A DNA stretch of 64,000 bases, taken from NCBI RefSeq assembly GCF_017308975.1, contig NZ_JADWPD010000001.1, forward strand, positions 223,602 to 287,601, read 5' to 3'. The stretch is from Amycolatopsis sp. MtRt-6 (GTDB lineage Bacteria > Actinomycetota > Actinomycetes > Mycobacteriales > Pseudonocardiaceae). Numbering within the stretch: the stretch's first letter is position 1; every line of letters starts with the position of its first letter. A program made the position numbers and the translations under genes. A model generated the notes under the pieces. The model searched no databases. It had not been told where the DNA came from and saw only the letters and a list, made by a program, of their open reading frames with translations. Positions 51,937 to 60,190 of the stretch are shown piece by piece.

Positions 51937-52880
51937 CACGAACCCCGCAATCTCGGGTCGAGCACGGTGTAGAGGACGTCGACGACGAAGTTGACCAGCA
52001 GCACGCCGGCCACCAGCACGAGCACGATCCCCTGCACGGTCAGCAGGTCACGCGCGGAGACGGCGTCCAGCAGCATCGACCCCAGTCCCGGCAGCACGAA
52101 CACGCGCTCGACGACGACGGCGCCGATCAGCAGCGTCGCCAGTTGCAGGCCGAGCACGGTGACCACGGGCACCGACGCGTTGCGCAGGCCGTGGCGCACC
52201 AGCGCCTGCCCCGGCCGCAGGCCCTTCGACCGCGCGGTGCGCAGGTAGTCCTGGCCGAGCGTGTCGAGCACCGCCGACCGGACGTAGCGCGTGAGCACCG
52301 CGCCCTGCACCAGCCCCAGTGACAACGCCGGGAGGATCAGCCCGCGGACGAACTCCCCCGCGTCCTGGTCCGGCGGTGTCCACCCGCCCGACGGCAGCCA
52401 CCGCAGCTGCACGGCGAAGATCTGCACGAGGATGATCCCGGCGAGGAACGCGGGGATCGCGACGCCGATCTGCGACAGGCCCGAGACGGTCGCGCCGGTC
52501 GCCTTCCGGTGGCGCACCGCGGCGAACGTCCCGGCCGGCACGGCGATCACCAGCGCCACCAGCATCCCGGCGCCGACCAGCCACAGCGTGACGCCGAGGC
52601 GGTCGAGCAGCTGCGGGCCGATGGCGTCCCGCGTGACGTACGAGCGGCCGAAGTCGCCGTGCAGCACCCCGCCGATCCAGTCGAAGTACTGCGTGACCAG
52701 CGGGCGGTCGATGCCGAACTCCGCGCGGGTCCTGGCGAGCAGCTCCGGTGTCGCGTTGACGCCGAGCGCGACCTGCGCGGGGTCGCCCGGCAGCACGGCC
52801 ATGAACAGGAACACGACGATCGACGCGGCCAGCACGCTGACCACGAAGATCGCCACCCGGCGCAGCACCCTGGCCGTCAT
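51936..52880 (-). CDS. ABC transporter permease, DppB-like
   Basis: The 314-residue protein has six helices, the N-terminal DppB hallmark FMAVLPGDPAQVALG and the permease loop DYLRTARSKGLRPGQALVRH. GVLHGDFGRSYVTRDAIGPQ is also typical. ATG 52880 overlaps the stop of the binding-protein gene as ATGA. It pairs with the DppC-like permease. Confidence 0.93.
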   Translation of the reverse strand: MTARVLRRVAIFVVSVLAASIVVFLFMAVLPGDPAQVALGVNATPELLARTRAEFGIDRPLVTQYFDWIGGVLHGDFGRSYVTRDAIGPQLLDRLGVTLWLVGAGMLVALVIAVPAGTFAAVRHRKATGATVSGLSQIGVAIPAFLAGIILVQIFAVQLRWLPSGGWTPPDQDAGEFVRGLILPALSLGLVQGAVLTRYVRSAVLDTLGQDYLRTARSKGLRPGQALVRHGLRNASVPVVTVLGLQLATLLIGAVVVERVFVLPGLGSMLLDAVSARDLLTVQGIVLVLVAGVLLVNFVVDVLYTVLDPRLRGS

Positions 52881-54367
52881 CGCGGCGCCAGCCCGGTGAG
52901 GTCGAACGACTCGCTGACCTGGTTCCGCACGAACCCGCCGACCTTCGTCTTCGCGGCGATCACGTTGGGGAACAGGAACAGCCAGTCCGCGGCCGCGTCG
53001 GCGCTCAGCTGCCGCGCCACCTGCTTCATGTCGGCGACCTGCTGCTCCGGCGTCCCGCTGTCGGCCTCGGCGAGCAGCTGCTGGACGCGCTTGTTGTCGT
53101 AACCCCAGTAGTACTTGGGCTTCCCGAACGTCGTGATGTCCCGCGCCTCGACGTGCTGGATGATCGACAGGTCGTAGTCGTGGTCGGTGAACACCTGCTT
53201 CAGCCACACCGCCGGGAAGTCGAGGGGCTCGATCGTGGTCCGCACGCCGACGTCGGCGAGCTGCGACTGGACGACCTGCGCGGCCGACACCGCGTACGGC
53301 AGGTTCGGGATCCGCAGCCGCAGGTTCAGGTTCGTCACGCCGGCTTCGGACAGCAGCGCCTCGGCCCGCGCGGGATCGAACCGGTAAGCGTTCGACAGGT
53401 CCTCGTACCAGGGGTCCGTCGGCGGGACCATGCTGCCGATCAGCGTGCCGCGGCCGGCCCACGCCGTGTCCAGCAACGCCTTCCGGTCGATCGCGTACGT
53501 CAGGGCCTGGCGCACGCGGACGTCGTTCAGCGGCGGCCGCGCGTTGTTCATGGCCAGCGTGACTTCGCTGTTCGTCGTGCCCTGGACGACCTGGAACCGG
53601 TCGTCGGCCTGGAACTGCGGGACCGAGTCGGGCGCGGTGATCGCGGCGATGACGTCGATGCCGTTGCTGAACAACGCGTTGTTCAGCGCGGTCGGGTCCT
53701 TGATGTACTTGAGGACGACCGTCGAGTACGCCGGTTTCCGGCCCCAGTACGCGGGATTCGCCTTGAGCACCACGGAGTCGCCGCGCTTGCGCGCCGAAAC
53801 GACGTACGGGCCGGTGCCGACGGGCTTGTTCGCCAGGTCGGCGACGCCGGTCGGGCTGAACATCGCGCCGAGCCTGCTGGTCAGGCTGAACAGCCAGCCG
53901 TTGGACGGCTTCGACAGCACCACCCGCGCGTGGTCCGGCGCGACGACGTCGACGTGGTCGACGACGTCCATCGTGGACTTGATCGAGATCGTCCAGGCGG
54001 TCTTCACGCGCAACAGCGAAAACTTGACGTCTTCGGCGGTGAAGGGCGCGCCGTTGCTGAACTTGACGCCGTCGCGGAGCTTGAAGTCGTAGGTCTTCCG
54101 GTCCGGGCTGATCGTCCACGACTGCGCGAGCAGCGGCACGATCCGGCCCTGCGCGTCGAGCTTCACCAGTCCTTCGTAGACGTTGTAGAGCAAGGCCTGC
54201 GGGATGGCGGCGCCGTCGGTGCGGGTGAAGTCGAAGTTCGCCGGCTCCGCCGTGAAGCCGACGGAAAGTGTGTCCGGGCCAGCGGAAACACTGGCCGACG
54301 AGCCGGCCGAGCAGCCGGACACCACGAGTAGCAGCGCCGCTGCCACCAGGGGAATCCGGGCTTTCAT
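52877..54367 (-). CDS. ABC transporter substrate-binding lipoprotein, SBP family 5
   Basis: The 496-residue protein has a lipoprotein signal (MKARIPLVAAALLLVVSGCS, Cys19) and the family 5 fold, with LYNVYEGLVKLDAQGRIVPL, LAQSWTISPDRKTYDFKLRD GVKF (broken for length), NKPVGTGPYVV, VRVRQALTYAIDRKALLD and YEDLSNAYRFDPARAEALLS. It captures the substrate outside the cell; the family binds peptides, opines, nickel and glycosides, so the ligand is open. ATG 54367 follows GGAGG. It is the first gene of the eight-gene operon and faces the FadR-type gene across the palindrome at 54387. Confidence 0.94.
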   Translation of the reverse strand: MKARIPLVAAALLLVVSGCSAGSSASVSAGPDTLSVGFTAEPANFDFTRTDGAAIPQALLYNVYEGLVKLDAQGRIVPLLAQSWTISPDRKTYDFKLRDGVKFSNGAPFTAEDVKFSLLRVKTAWTISIKSTMDVVDHVDVVAPDHARVVLSKPSNGWLFSLTSRLGAMFSPTGVADLANKPVGTGPYVVSARKRGDSVVLKANPAYWGRKPAYSTVVLKYIKDPTALNNALFSNGIDVIAAITAPDSVPQFQADDRFQVVQGTTNSEVTLAMNNARPPLNDVRVRQALTYAIDRKALLDTAWAGRGTLIGSMVPPTDPWYEDLSNAYRFDPARAEALLSEAGVTNLNLRLRIPNLPYAVSAAQVVQSQLADVGVRTTIEPLDFPAVWLKQVFTDHDYDLSIIQHVEARDITTFGKPKYYWGYDNKRVQQLLAEADSGTPEQQVADMKQVARQLSADAAADWLFLFPNVIAAKTKVGGFVRNQVSESFDLTGLAPR

Positions 54368-54386
54368 TCGGCCTCCAGGTAAGTAC

Positions 54387-54401
54387 ACTGGTCTGACCAG
54401 T
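54387..54401. promoter_or_regulatory. FadR-type operator palindrome
   Basis: ACTGGTC T GACCAGT is a perfect 15-bp palindrome with the TGGTnnnACCA core used by FadR-subfamily GntR repressors. It lies in the 66-base gap between the SBP gene and the divergent FadR gene, and so could control both. Confidence 0.75.
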
Positions 54402-54433
54402 AGCCTGCACCGAGCGGACGACGAGGTCAAGGG

Positions 54434-55180
54434 ATGCGGTTCGAACCGGTGGCTCCGGTCCGCGCGTACGAGCGGGTCGTCGAGCAGATCGAGCAGGCCG
54501 TGATCAGCGGCGAGCTCAAGCCGGGGGAACGCCTGCCGAGCGAGCGCGAGCTGATGACGCAGTTCGGCGTCGGCCGCTCCACGATCCGCGAAGCCCTGCG
54601 CGTGCTGCAGGCGGCCGAGATGATCCGGTCGCGGCCGGGCGACCCGCGCGGGCCGGAGGTGCTGGCCGCCTCGCCCGCCGCGCTGCACCGGTCGATGCAC
54701 CGGCTCGCGCGCGCCGACCACGTCGGCCTCGCCGAGCTGCTGCAGTTCCGGATGATCCTCGACGGCTCGGCCCACCTGCTCGCGGCCGAGCTCCGCACCG
54801 AAGCCGACCTCACCGGCCTCGACGCGGCCCTGGAGTCGATGCGCGAAGGCGTCTCGCGCGGCTATGCCGAGTTCAGCCGCGCCGACGTCGCCTTCCACGA
54901 GGTGATCGCGCGCATCTCCCGCAACCCCCTGCTGGTCGTCAGCGAAGAAGTCGTGCGCGGGGTCGTGCTCGAACTGATCGAGGACAAGCTCGAGCACGCC
55001 AGCAACCGGACGTCGCTGATGCGCGCGTGGCTCGCCCACCACGCGGAGGTCCTGGACGCGATCCGCGCGGCCGACGGCGGCGGCGCGGCCCACCTGGCGA
55101 AGCAGGCGTTGTACGACAACTACGCCGAATACGTGCCTGCCGGGCAACGCCCGCTGCTCGCGCCCTTGCTGCGGCCATAG
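54434..55180 (+). CDS. FadR-subfamily GntR transcriptional regulator
   Basis: The 248-residue protein has the GntR winged helix (AVISGELKPGERLPSERELM, then QFGVGRSTIREALRVLQAAE) and an all-helical FCD ligand domain with metal-site residues (DVAFHEVIARISRNPL and LAHHAEVLDAIRAAD). It most likely represses the adjacent uptake/catabolic operon until its substrate or an intermediate binds. ATG 54434 is the start. The patatin-like gene begins 10 bases after its stop and may be co-transcribed. Confidence 0.94.
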   Translation: MRFEPVAPVRAYERVVEQIEQAVISGELKPGERLPSERELMTQFGVGRSTIREALRVLQAAEMIRSRPGDPRGPEVLAASPAALHRSMHRLARADHVGLAELLQFRMILDGSAHLLAAELRTEADLTGLDAALESMREGVSRGYAEFSRADVAFHEVIARISRNPLLVVSEEVVRGVVLELIEDKLEHASNRTSLMRAWLAHHAEVLDAIRAADGGGAAHLAKQALYDNYAEYVPAGQRPLLAPLLRP

Positions 55181-55190
55181 ACTCGGCCGC

Positions 55191-56231
55191 GTGGACGCGG
55201 CGAAACGGGACGGGGTCGGGCTCGCGCTTTCCGGCGGTGGCTACCGGGCGATGCTCTTTCACGCGGGGGCGCTCTGGCGGCTCAACGAGCTCGGCTGGCT
55301 GCCGAAGCTGACCACGGTCTCCAGTGTCTCCGGCGGTTCGATCGCGGCGGGTGTGCTGGCGCACGCGTGGCACAAGCTGTGGTTCGGCGAAGACGGGGTC
55401 GCGGAGAACTTCGGCAAGGAGGTCGTGCAGCCGCTGCGGAGACTCGCGCGCACCAACCTCGACATCCCGGTGACGCTGAAGGCGATGGTGATGCCGTGGC
55501 GCAGCGCGGGCGAAGAACTCGCGCGCCGCTACGCGAAGCACCTCTTCGGCGACTGCTGCCTCGCGGACCTCGACCCGGCCGGGCCGAACTTCGTGTTCAC
55601 CGCGACCAGCCTGCAGGACGGCTCGCTGTGGTGGTTCTTCCGGCAACCGGGGCCGCACGGGCAGATCCCGCTGGCCACCGCGGTCGCCGCGTCGTCGGCG
55701 TTCCCGCCGATGCTCTCGCCGGTCGTCATCGACGACCCGCACGCGCCCGGCCGGAAGGTCGTGCTCAGCGACGCGGGCGTCTACGACAACCTCGGCCTCG
55801 ACCCGATCGAGAACCAGCGGGCGACCGTCCTGGTCAGCGACGCCGGCAAGAAGATGAAGCACGAGGCCAAGCCGAGGCACAACTGGCCGATGCAGCTGCT
55901 GCGCGTGCTGACCGTGATGGACAACCAGGTCCGCGAGCTGCGCACCGGCTCGCTGCTCAAGTCCTATGAGGACAAGACGTACGCCGGGACGTACTGGGCG
56001 ACCTACAGCGACATCGAAAACTTCGAATTGCCCGACGCCCTGCCGGCGCCGGTGGAGCAGACCCGGCGGCTCGCCGAGACGAAGACCCGGCTGACCAGGA
56101 TGCCCGAGAAGGTGCAGGACAACCTGATCAACTGGGGTTACGCCGTCTGCGACGCGGGCATGCGCCGCTGGGTCTGCCCGGAAACCACGCTGAAGCCGGA
56201 GTTCCCGTACCCCGGCTCAGGCGTTGGCTAG
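55191..56231 (+). CDS. patatin-like phospholipase
   Basis: The 346-residue protein has the oxyanion-hole motif LALSGGGYRAMLFHAGAL, nucleophile Ser47 in SSVSGGSIAAG, and the catalytic Asp194 in LSDAGVYDNLGLDP. It is a Ser-Asp dyad acyl hydrolase acting on membrane lipids. No signal peptide is present. GTG 55191 follows the FadR stop closely. The C-terminus overlaps the convergent sortase gene by 15 bases. It is unrelated in family to the catabolic operon. Confidence 0.88.
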   Translation: MDAAKRDGVGLALSGGGYRAMLFHAGALWRLNELGWLPKLTTVSSVSGGSIAAGVLAHAWHKLWFGEDGVAENFGKEVVQPLRRLARTNLDIPVTLKAMVMPWRSAGEELARRYAKHLFGDCCLADLDPAGPNFVFTATSLQDGSLWWFFRQPGPHGQIPLATAVAASSAFPPMLSPVVIDDPHAPGRKVVLSDAGVYDNLGLDPIENQRATVLVSDAGKKMKHEAKPRHNWPMQLLRVLTVMDNQVRELRTGSLLKSYEDKTYAGTYWATYSDIENFELPDALPAPVEQTRRLAETKTRLTRMPEKVQDNLINWGYAVCDAGMRRWVCPETTLKPEFPYPGSGVG

Positions 56232-56819
56232 GTTCGCGTACACGATGACGTTGTCCTTGTAGCTGTGCTCGGCCTGGTCGAACGCGCCACCGCAGGTGAT
56301 CAGCCGCAGCTGCGGCTTGTCACTGTTGCCGTAGACGGCCTCACGCGGGAACGTCTCCTTGGGGACCTGCTCCACGCGGTCGACGACGAACTTCAGCTTC
56401 TTGCCGTCACTGCGGTCGACGTCCACCTCGTCACCCGGGACCAGCTCCTTCAGCTTGAAGAAGATGCCGGGCTTCTTGTCGCCGTCGACGTGGCCGAGCA
56501 CGACCGCCGGACCGGTCTCGCCGGGAACCGGCGACATCTTGTACCAGGCCGCCTGCATCGGCGTGTGCACCGACGGGACCGAGATCCCGCCGTCGGCCTT
56601 CGGCAGCACCGAGACCAGCGAGGACTGCGCGCCGATCTTCGGGATGTTCAGCTGCGTCGGGCGCAGGCCGGCGAACGGCTTGGTCACCGGCGGCGGAGCC
56701 GGCGCGGACGACGAGGGAGCCGCCGCCTGCGGGTCGGGGGTTCCGCAGCCGGCCAGTGCGAAGGACAGCGCCAGGGCGGCCGCGAGAACGCGGCCGCCGC
56801 GGCGGAACTGCGTGGTCAT
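56217..56819 (-). CDS. class F sortase-like lipoprotein, copy 1 (Arg replaced by Lys)
   Basis: The 200-residue protein starts with a lipoprotein-type signal (LALSFALAGC, Cys25), a Pro/Ser-rich linker, and a sortase fold with VPSVHTPMQAAWYKMSPVPG, VVLGHVDGDKKPG (His110) and LRLITCGGAFD (Cys176). In its twin the residue 12 after Cys is Arg in SYRDN; here it is Lys188 in SYKDN. Sortases cleave a sorting signal through Cys and join the protein to an amine. The catalytic Arg is usually essential, so this copy may be altered or relaxed. It begins four bases after the secreted-protein gene's stop, implying that protein is its partner. Confidence 0.85.
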   Translation of the reverse strand: MTTQFRRGGRVLAAALALSFALAGCGTPDPQAAAPSSSAPAPPPVTKPFAGLRPTQLNIPKIGAQSSLVSVLPKADGGISVPSVHTPMQAAWYKMSPVPGETGPAVVLGHVDGDKKPGIFFKLKELVPGDEVDVDRSDGKKLKFVVDRVEQVPKETFPREAVYGNSDKPQLRLITCGGAFDQAEHSYKDNVIVYANLANA

Positions 56820-56823
56820 GCGG

Positions 56824-57495
56824 TCAGGACCGGGCCGTCGCGCCGCCGCCGGTCTCGACGCCGCCGGCCTTCGGGGTCACCTTGACCTGACCACCCGCGG
56901 TGGCCGAGCCGCCGCCGTGGCCGACCGGCCGGGTGACCGGCTTGCCCTCGCAGGTCCACGAGACCTGCGTGGTGTCGGTCAGGTGCTTGCCCTCGTTGAG
57001 CTGGATGTCGAAGCCCCAGTAGCGGCCGTCCGCGCCGTCCTGGAACGGGCCGCCGGCCACGGTGAAGTCGTTGGCGGCGATGTTCGTCGGCTCGCCCGCC
57101 GCGCAGGCGATGACCAGGATGCCGGTGCCGTCCTCGAACTCCCACGCGTACGCGTAGTCGTCGATGTAGTCGTCGCCGTGCGGGAACGGGTCGGTCGGCT
57201 CGGTGGTCGGCGTGGCGGAGTGGGTCGGCTTGCCCGAGGTCGGCGTGCCGGTGCCGGTCGACGTCGGCTGCGACGTCGTCGGCTGCCCGGAGGTGGGCTG
57301 CTGCGACGTCGGCTGCTGCGAGGACGGGACCGTGGTGCTCGTGGGCAGGCTCGTCGTCGGCGGCGCCTCGGAGGTGGGCGCGGTCTCGGTCGAGGTGGCC
57401 GGGGCCTCCTGCGCGAGCGCGGCCGGCGCGACGGTGAGCGTGAGCAGGGCCCCCGCGAGCACAGCGCCCGCAAGACGGCCCAAGGTCTTCTTCAA
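56824..57495 (-). CDS. secreted Thr/Ser/Pro-rich protein with C-terminal GGVETG motif, copy 1
   Basis: The 223-residue protein has a signal peptide (MKKTLGRLAGAVLAGALLTL, ending ALAQ), a Thr/Ser/Pro-rich spacer with PTSQQPTS repeats, and a folded domain with a conserved Cys pair (GILVIACAAGEPTN and VSWTCEGKP). The C-terminus is VKVTPKAGGVETGGGATARS. A TTG start at 57495 fits the ribosome site AGGGGAG. The GGVETGGG segment resembles the end of the copy 2 protein and may be the sortase recognition site. It lacks the hydrophobic tail of classical sortase substrates. It precedes sortase copy 1. Confidence 0.72.
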   Translation of the reverse strand: MKKTLGRLAGAVLAGALLTLTVAPAALAQEAPATSTETAPTSEAPPTTSLPTSTTVPSSQQPTSQQPTSGQPTTSQPTSTGTGTPTSGKPTHSATPTTEPTDPFPHGDDYIDDYAYAWEFEDGTGILVIACAAGEPTNIAANDFTVAGGPFQDGADGRYWGFDIQLNEGKHLTDTTQVSWTCEGKPVTRPVGHGGGSATAGGQVKVTPKAGGVETGGGATARS

Positions 57496-57710
57496 GTTGA
57501 CTCCCCTGGGAAGGAAACGCGCAATGACCCCCACTACGCGCGCCGCCCGGTGCCGAACGCACAAGATCGGGCGACTCGGACATCCTGCCCCAGAACCGGT
57601 GGGTACCGGAAACGGATTCGACGTGAAGAAAACCACTGCGGAAACCGGTAACGTTCGACCGCCGCGAAATCCACATCGGACAGTGTCGAACGCGACGCTT
57701 TCGGTGTGGC

Positions 57711-58295
57711 TCAACCGGCCAGGTGCGCGTAAACGACGATGTTGTCCCGGTAGCTGTGCTCTGCGTGGTCGAACACCCCACCGCACGTGATCAGCCGCAA
57801 CTCCGGTTTTTCGCTGTTCCCGTAGACGGCTTCCCGCGGGAACGTGTCCTTCGGGACCTGCGTGACGCGGTCGACGACGAACTTCAGCTTCTTGCCGTCG
57901 CTGCGGTCGATGTCGACTTCGTCGCCGGGCACGAGGTCTTTCAACTTGAAGAAGATACCGGGTTTTTTGTCGCCGTCCACGTGCCCGAGCACGATCGCCG
58001 GGCCGACGTCGCCGGGCACGGGGGAAAGTTTGTACCAGGCCGCCTGCATCGGCGTGTGCACCGACGGGACGGAGATCGAGCCGTCGGGTTTCACGGCGAC
58101 CGCGAGGAGGCTGGACTCCGCGCCGATCTTCGGGATCTTCACCGATGTCGGGCGAAGTCCCTTGAACGGCTTGGTCACCGGCACCGAGGACGGCACCGGA
58201 GCGGGTGCCGCGGCCGGGGGCGACGGCTCGGCGGTGCCGCACCCGGCCAGGGCCAGCACCAGGGCGAGCGCCGCGCCCGCCCGGCGGAGCGTCAC
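57711..58295 (-). CDS. class F sortase-like lipoprotein, copy 2
   Basis: The 194-residue protein has a lipoprotein signal (LALVLALAGC, Cys19), a Pro-rich linker and the sortase core: VPSVHTPMQAAWYKLSPVPG, IVLGHVDGDKKPG (His105), LRLITCGGVFDH (Cys171) and SYRDNIVVYA (Arg183). The full His-Cys-Arg triad is present, unlike copy 1. The two copies are clearly tandem duplicates, strongly similar from VPVTKPF onward. GTG 58295 overlaps the stop of the partner secreted protein as GTGA, so they are co-translated. Confidence 0.88.
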   Translation of the reverse strand: MTLRRAGAALALVLALAGCGTAEPSPPAAAPAPVPSSVPVTKPFKGLRPTSVKIPKIGAESSLLAVAVKPDGSISVPSVHTPMQAAWYKLSPVPGDVGPAIVLGHVDGDKKPGIFFKLKDLVPGDEVDIDRSDGKKLKFVVDRVTQVPKDTFPREAVYGNSEKPELRLITCGGVFDHAEHSYRDNIVVYAHLAG

Positions 58296-59032
58296 CGGGC
58301 CGTGCCGCCGAAGCCGGTCTCGACGCCGCCCTTGGGCGCGACCTTGACCTGGGCCTTCGGTGCGGCGTTGCCGGCGGGCGTGGAGCCGGCCGCCGTGGAG
58401 CCGGCCGCCGTCGTGATCGGCGCGGTGCTGGACGGCACGCTGGTGCTGGTCGAGGCCGGCGGCTCGGCCTGCTCGAACTCGACGATGCCGTTGCCTTCGA
58501 CGCCGGCGCAGGTCCAGCTGAACTTGGCGGTGGTCGTGCCGGCCGGGGCGTCGACCACGCGCACCGAGTAGTTCCAGTAGCGGCCGTCGGACTCGTCCTG
58601 GTCCGGGCCACCGGTCACGCTCAGGTACTGGGTCGCCACGTTCCCGGGTGCTCCGGCCGCGCAGGCGATGACGAGGACGCCTTCGCCGCCGAGACCGATG
58701 AAGCCGTGACCGGCGTTGTCCTGGTAGTCGTCCTTCGGCGGCTCGGCCGGTTCCGGCGCCGAGGACGTGGTCTTCGGGCTCGTCGTGGTGGTGTGGATGC
58801 CCTCGGTCGTCGCGGGCGCGGTGGTGCTCGGGGTGACCGAAGCAGACGAAGGCGCCGTCGTACTGGCCGGGCTGCTCGAGGTCGACGTCTCCGAGGTGGT
58901 CGTCGTGGTCGTCGTGGTTTCCGTGGGTGACGTGCTGGTCTCCGGCTGTGCCACTGCGGCGGGCGCGGCGGCGAAGGTGGCGAGCGCACCCGCGAAAACG
59001 ACACCGGCGACCCGGTTCAGCGCTCTGCCCAC
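58292..59032 (-). CDS. secreted Thr/Ser/Pro-rich protein with C-terminal GGVETG motif, copy 2
   Basis: The 246-residue protein starts at GTG 59032 (VGRALNRVAGVVFAGALATF), behind GGGAGT. A signal peptide ends AAVAQ, followed by a Thr-rich spacer, a folded domain with Cys residues (VLVIACAAGAPGNVAT and FSWTCAGVEG), a second Thr/Ser spacer and the C-terminus VKVAPKGGVETGFGGTAR. The match with copy 1 in the Cys region and the last 18 residues marks duplicated genes. Extended Thr/Ser stretches often span the cell wall. It is the probable partner of the sortase whose gene overlaps its stop. Confidence 0.75.
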   Translation of the reverse strand: MGRALNRVAGVVFAGALATFAAAPAAVAQPETSTSPTETTTTTTTTSETSTSSSPASTTAPSSASVTPSTTAPATTEGIHTTTTSPKTTSSAPEPAEPPKDDYQDNAGHGFIGLGGEGVLVIACAAGAPGNVATQYLSVTGGPDQDESDGRYWNYSVRVVDAPAGTTTAKFSWTCAGVEGNGIVEFEQAEPPASTSTSVPSSTAPITTAAGSTAAGSTPAGNAAPKAQVKVAPKGGVETGFGGTAR

Positions 59033-59091
59033 GACGCACTCCCAACAGTTGACCTGCGATGTCGCGACTATCGACGATTCGGCGGCCCGTG

Positions 59092-60132
59092 TTACTCCGC
59101 GAGGGCGAACGTCAGGTCCTCCCAGAGGTCGTCCGGATCTTCGAGGCCGACGCTGAACCGGATCAGCCCGGGCGGGACGCGCTCCTCGCCCGTCAGCCAC
59201 GCCCGCCGCTCGACCAGGCTCTCGACACCGCCGAGGCTCGTCGCCGAGCGGATCAGCCGGACCGACGCGCAGAAGCGGTCCGCCGTCTCGGCGTCGGCGA
59301 GGTCGAAGGCGACCATCATGCCGAAGCCCGGGTAGCGCACCCGCCGCACCGCGGGGTGTTCGCTGAGCCGCGAAGCCAGCAGCGCCGCCGTACGGGACTG
59401 CTCCGCGAGCCGGACGGGCATGGTCCGCAGCCCGCGGAGGGCGAGCCAGGCTTCGAGGGCGCCCGGCGTCGACCCGACCCGCGTCCGCGCGCCGCGCAGC
59501 TCGGCGGCCACGGCCGGGTCCTTGGCCACGGTGATGCCCAGCAGCAGGTCGCTGTGCCCGCCGATGAGCTTGGTCGCGCTGTGCACGACGACGTCCGCAC
59601 CCAGTTCGAGCGGCCGCTGCCGCAACGGCGTCGCGAAGGTGTTGTCGACGACGACCCGGCCGCGCGCGGCGGCGGCGATCGGCTCGATGGCCATCACGTC
59701 GAGGGTGGGGTTGGTCGGCGACTCCAGCCAGACCAGGTCGGACGTCGCCGCCTCGGCGACCCAGGCGTCGGTGTCGGTGGGGTCGAGCTCGGTGACGGCG
59801 AGCTTGCCGAGCTGCTGCGCGTGGGCCAGCACCCCGCGCGTCACCGCGTAGCTGAACGTCGGGACGACGACCCGCGACCCGACCGGCAGCAGGTCCAGCA
59901 CCGCGGAGAGGGTGGCGACGCCGGACGCGAACGCGGTCGCGTGCCCGCCTTCGAGCGCCCCGACGGCTTCCTCGAGCGCGTGCCAGGTCGGCGTCCCGTC
60001 GCCGCGGGCGTACACGAAGTCGCCACCGGCCTGGTACGTGCTGGTGGCGACGAGCGGGGTGTTCAACGGCTCGCCGGGACCGTGCGGCCGGCCGGCGGCG
60101 ATGGCCTTGGTGCGGGGCGTCCAGTGATCCAT
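59092..60132 (-). CDS. cystathionine gamma-synthase/lyase-like PLP enzyme
   Basis: The 346-residue Cys/Met-metabolism PLP enzyme has LESPTNPTLDVM, VVDNTFATPLRQRPLELGAD and cofactor Lys188 in VHSATKLIGGHSD. YARGDGTPTWHALEEAVGAL near the N-terminus takes the place of the usual YSRxxNPT motif. It is shorter than typical homologues (about 380). The reaction is beta- or gamma-elimination/replacement on a sulfur amino acid; cystathionine gamma-synthase or gamma-lyase cannot be separated by eye. It seems to be a single-gene unit. Confidence 0.88.
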   Translation of the reverse strand: MDHWTPRTKAIAAGRPHGPGEPLNTPLVATSTYQAGGDFVYARGDGTPTWHALEEAVGALEGGHATAFASGVATLSAVLDLLPVGSRVVVPTFSYAVTRGVLAHAQQLGKLAVTELDPTDTDAWVAEAATSDLVWLESPTNPTLDVMAIEPIAAAARGRVVVDNTFATPLRQRPLELGADVVVHSATKLIGGHSDLLLGITVAKDPAVAAELRGARTRVGSTPGALEAWLALRGLRTMPVRLAEQSRTAALLASRLSEHPAVRRVRYPGFGMMVAFDLADAETADRFCASVRLIRSATSLGGVESLVERRAWLTGEERVPPGLIRFSVGLEDPDDLWEDLTFALAE

Positions 60133-60190
60133 CCGCCCACGATAAGGGGAGGCCGGGGCACTCCCGCGTCCGCGAGTGCCCCGGCCGGGA

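Noticed and set aside
57200..57400. Thr/Ser/Pro-coding repeats as a minisatellite or CRISPR
   Set aside because: The repeats follow the codon pattern of the secreted protein spacer and have no regular spacer-repeat structure.
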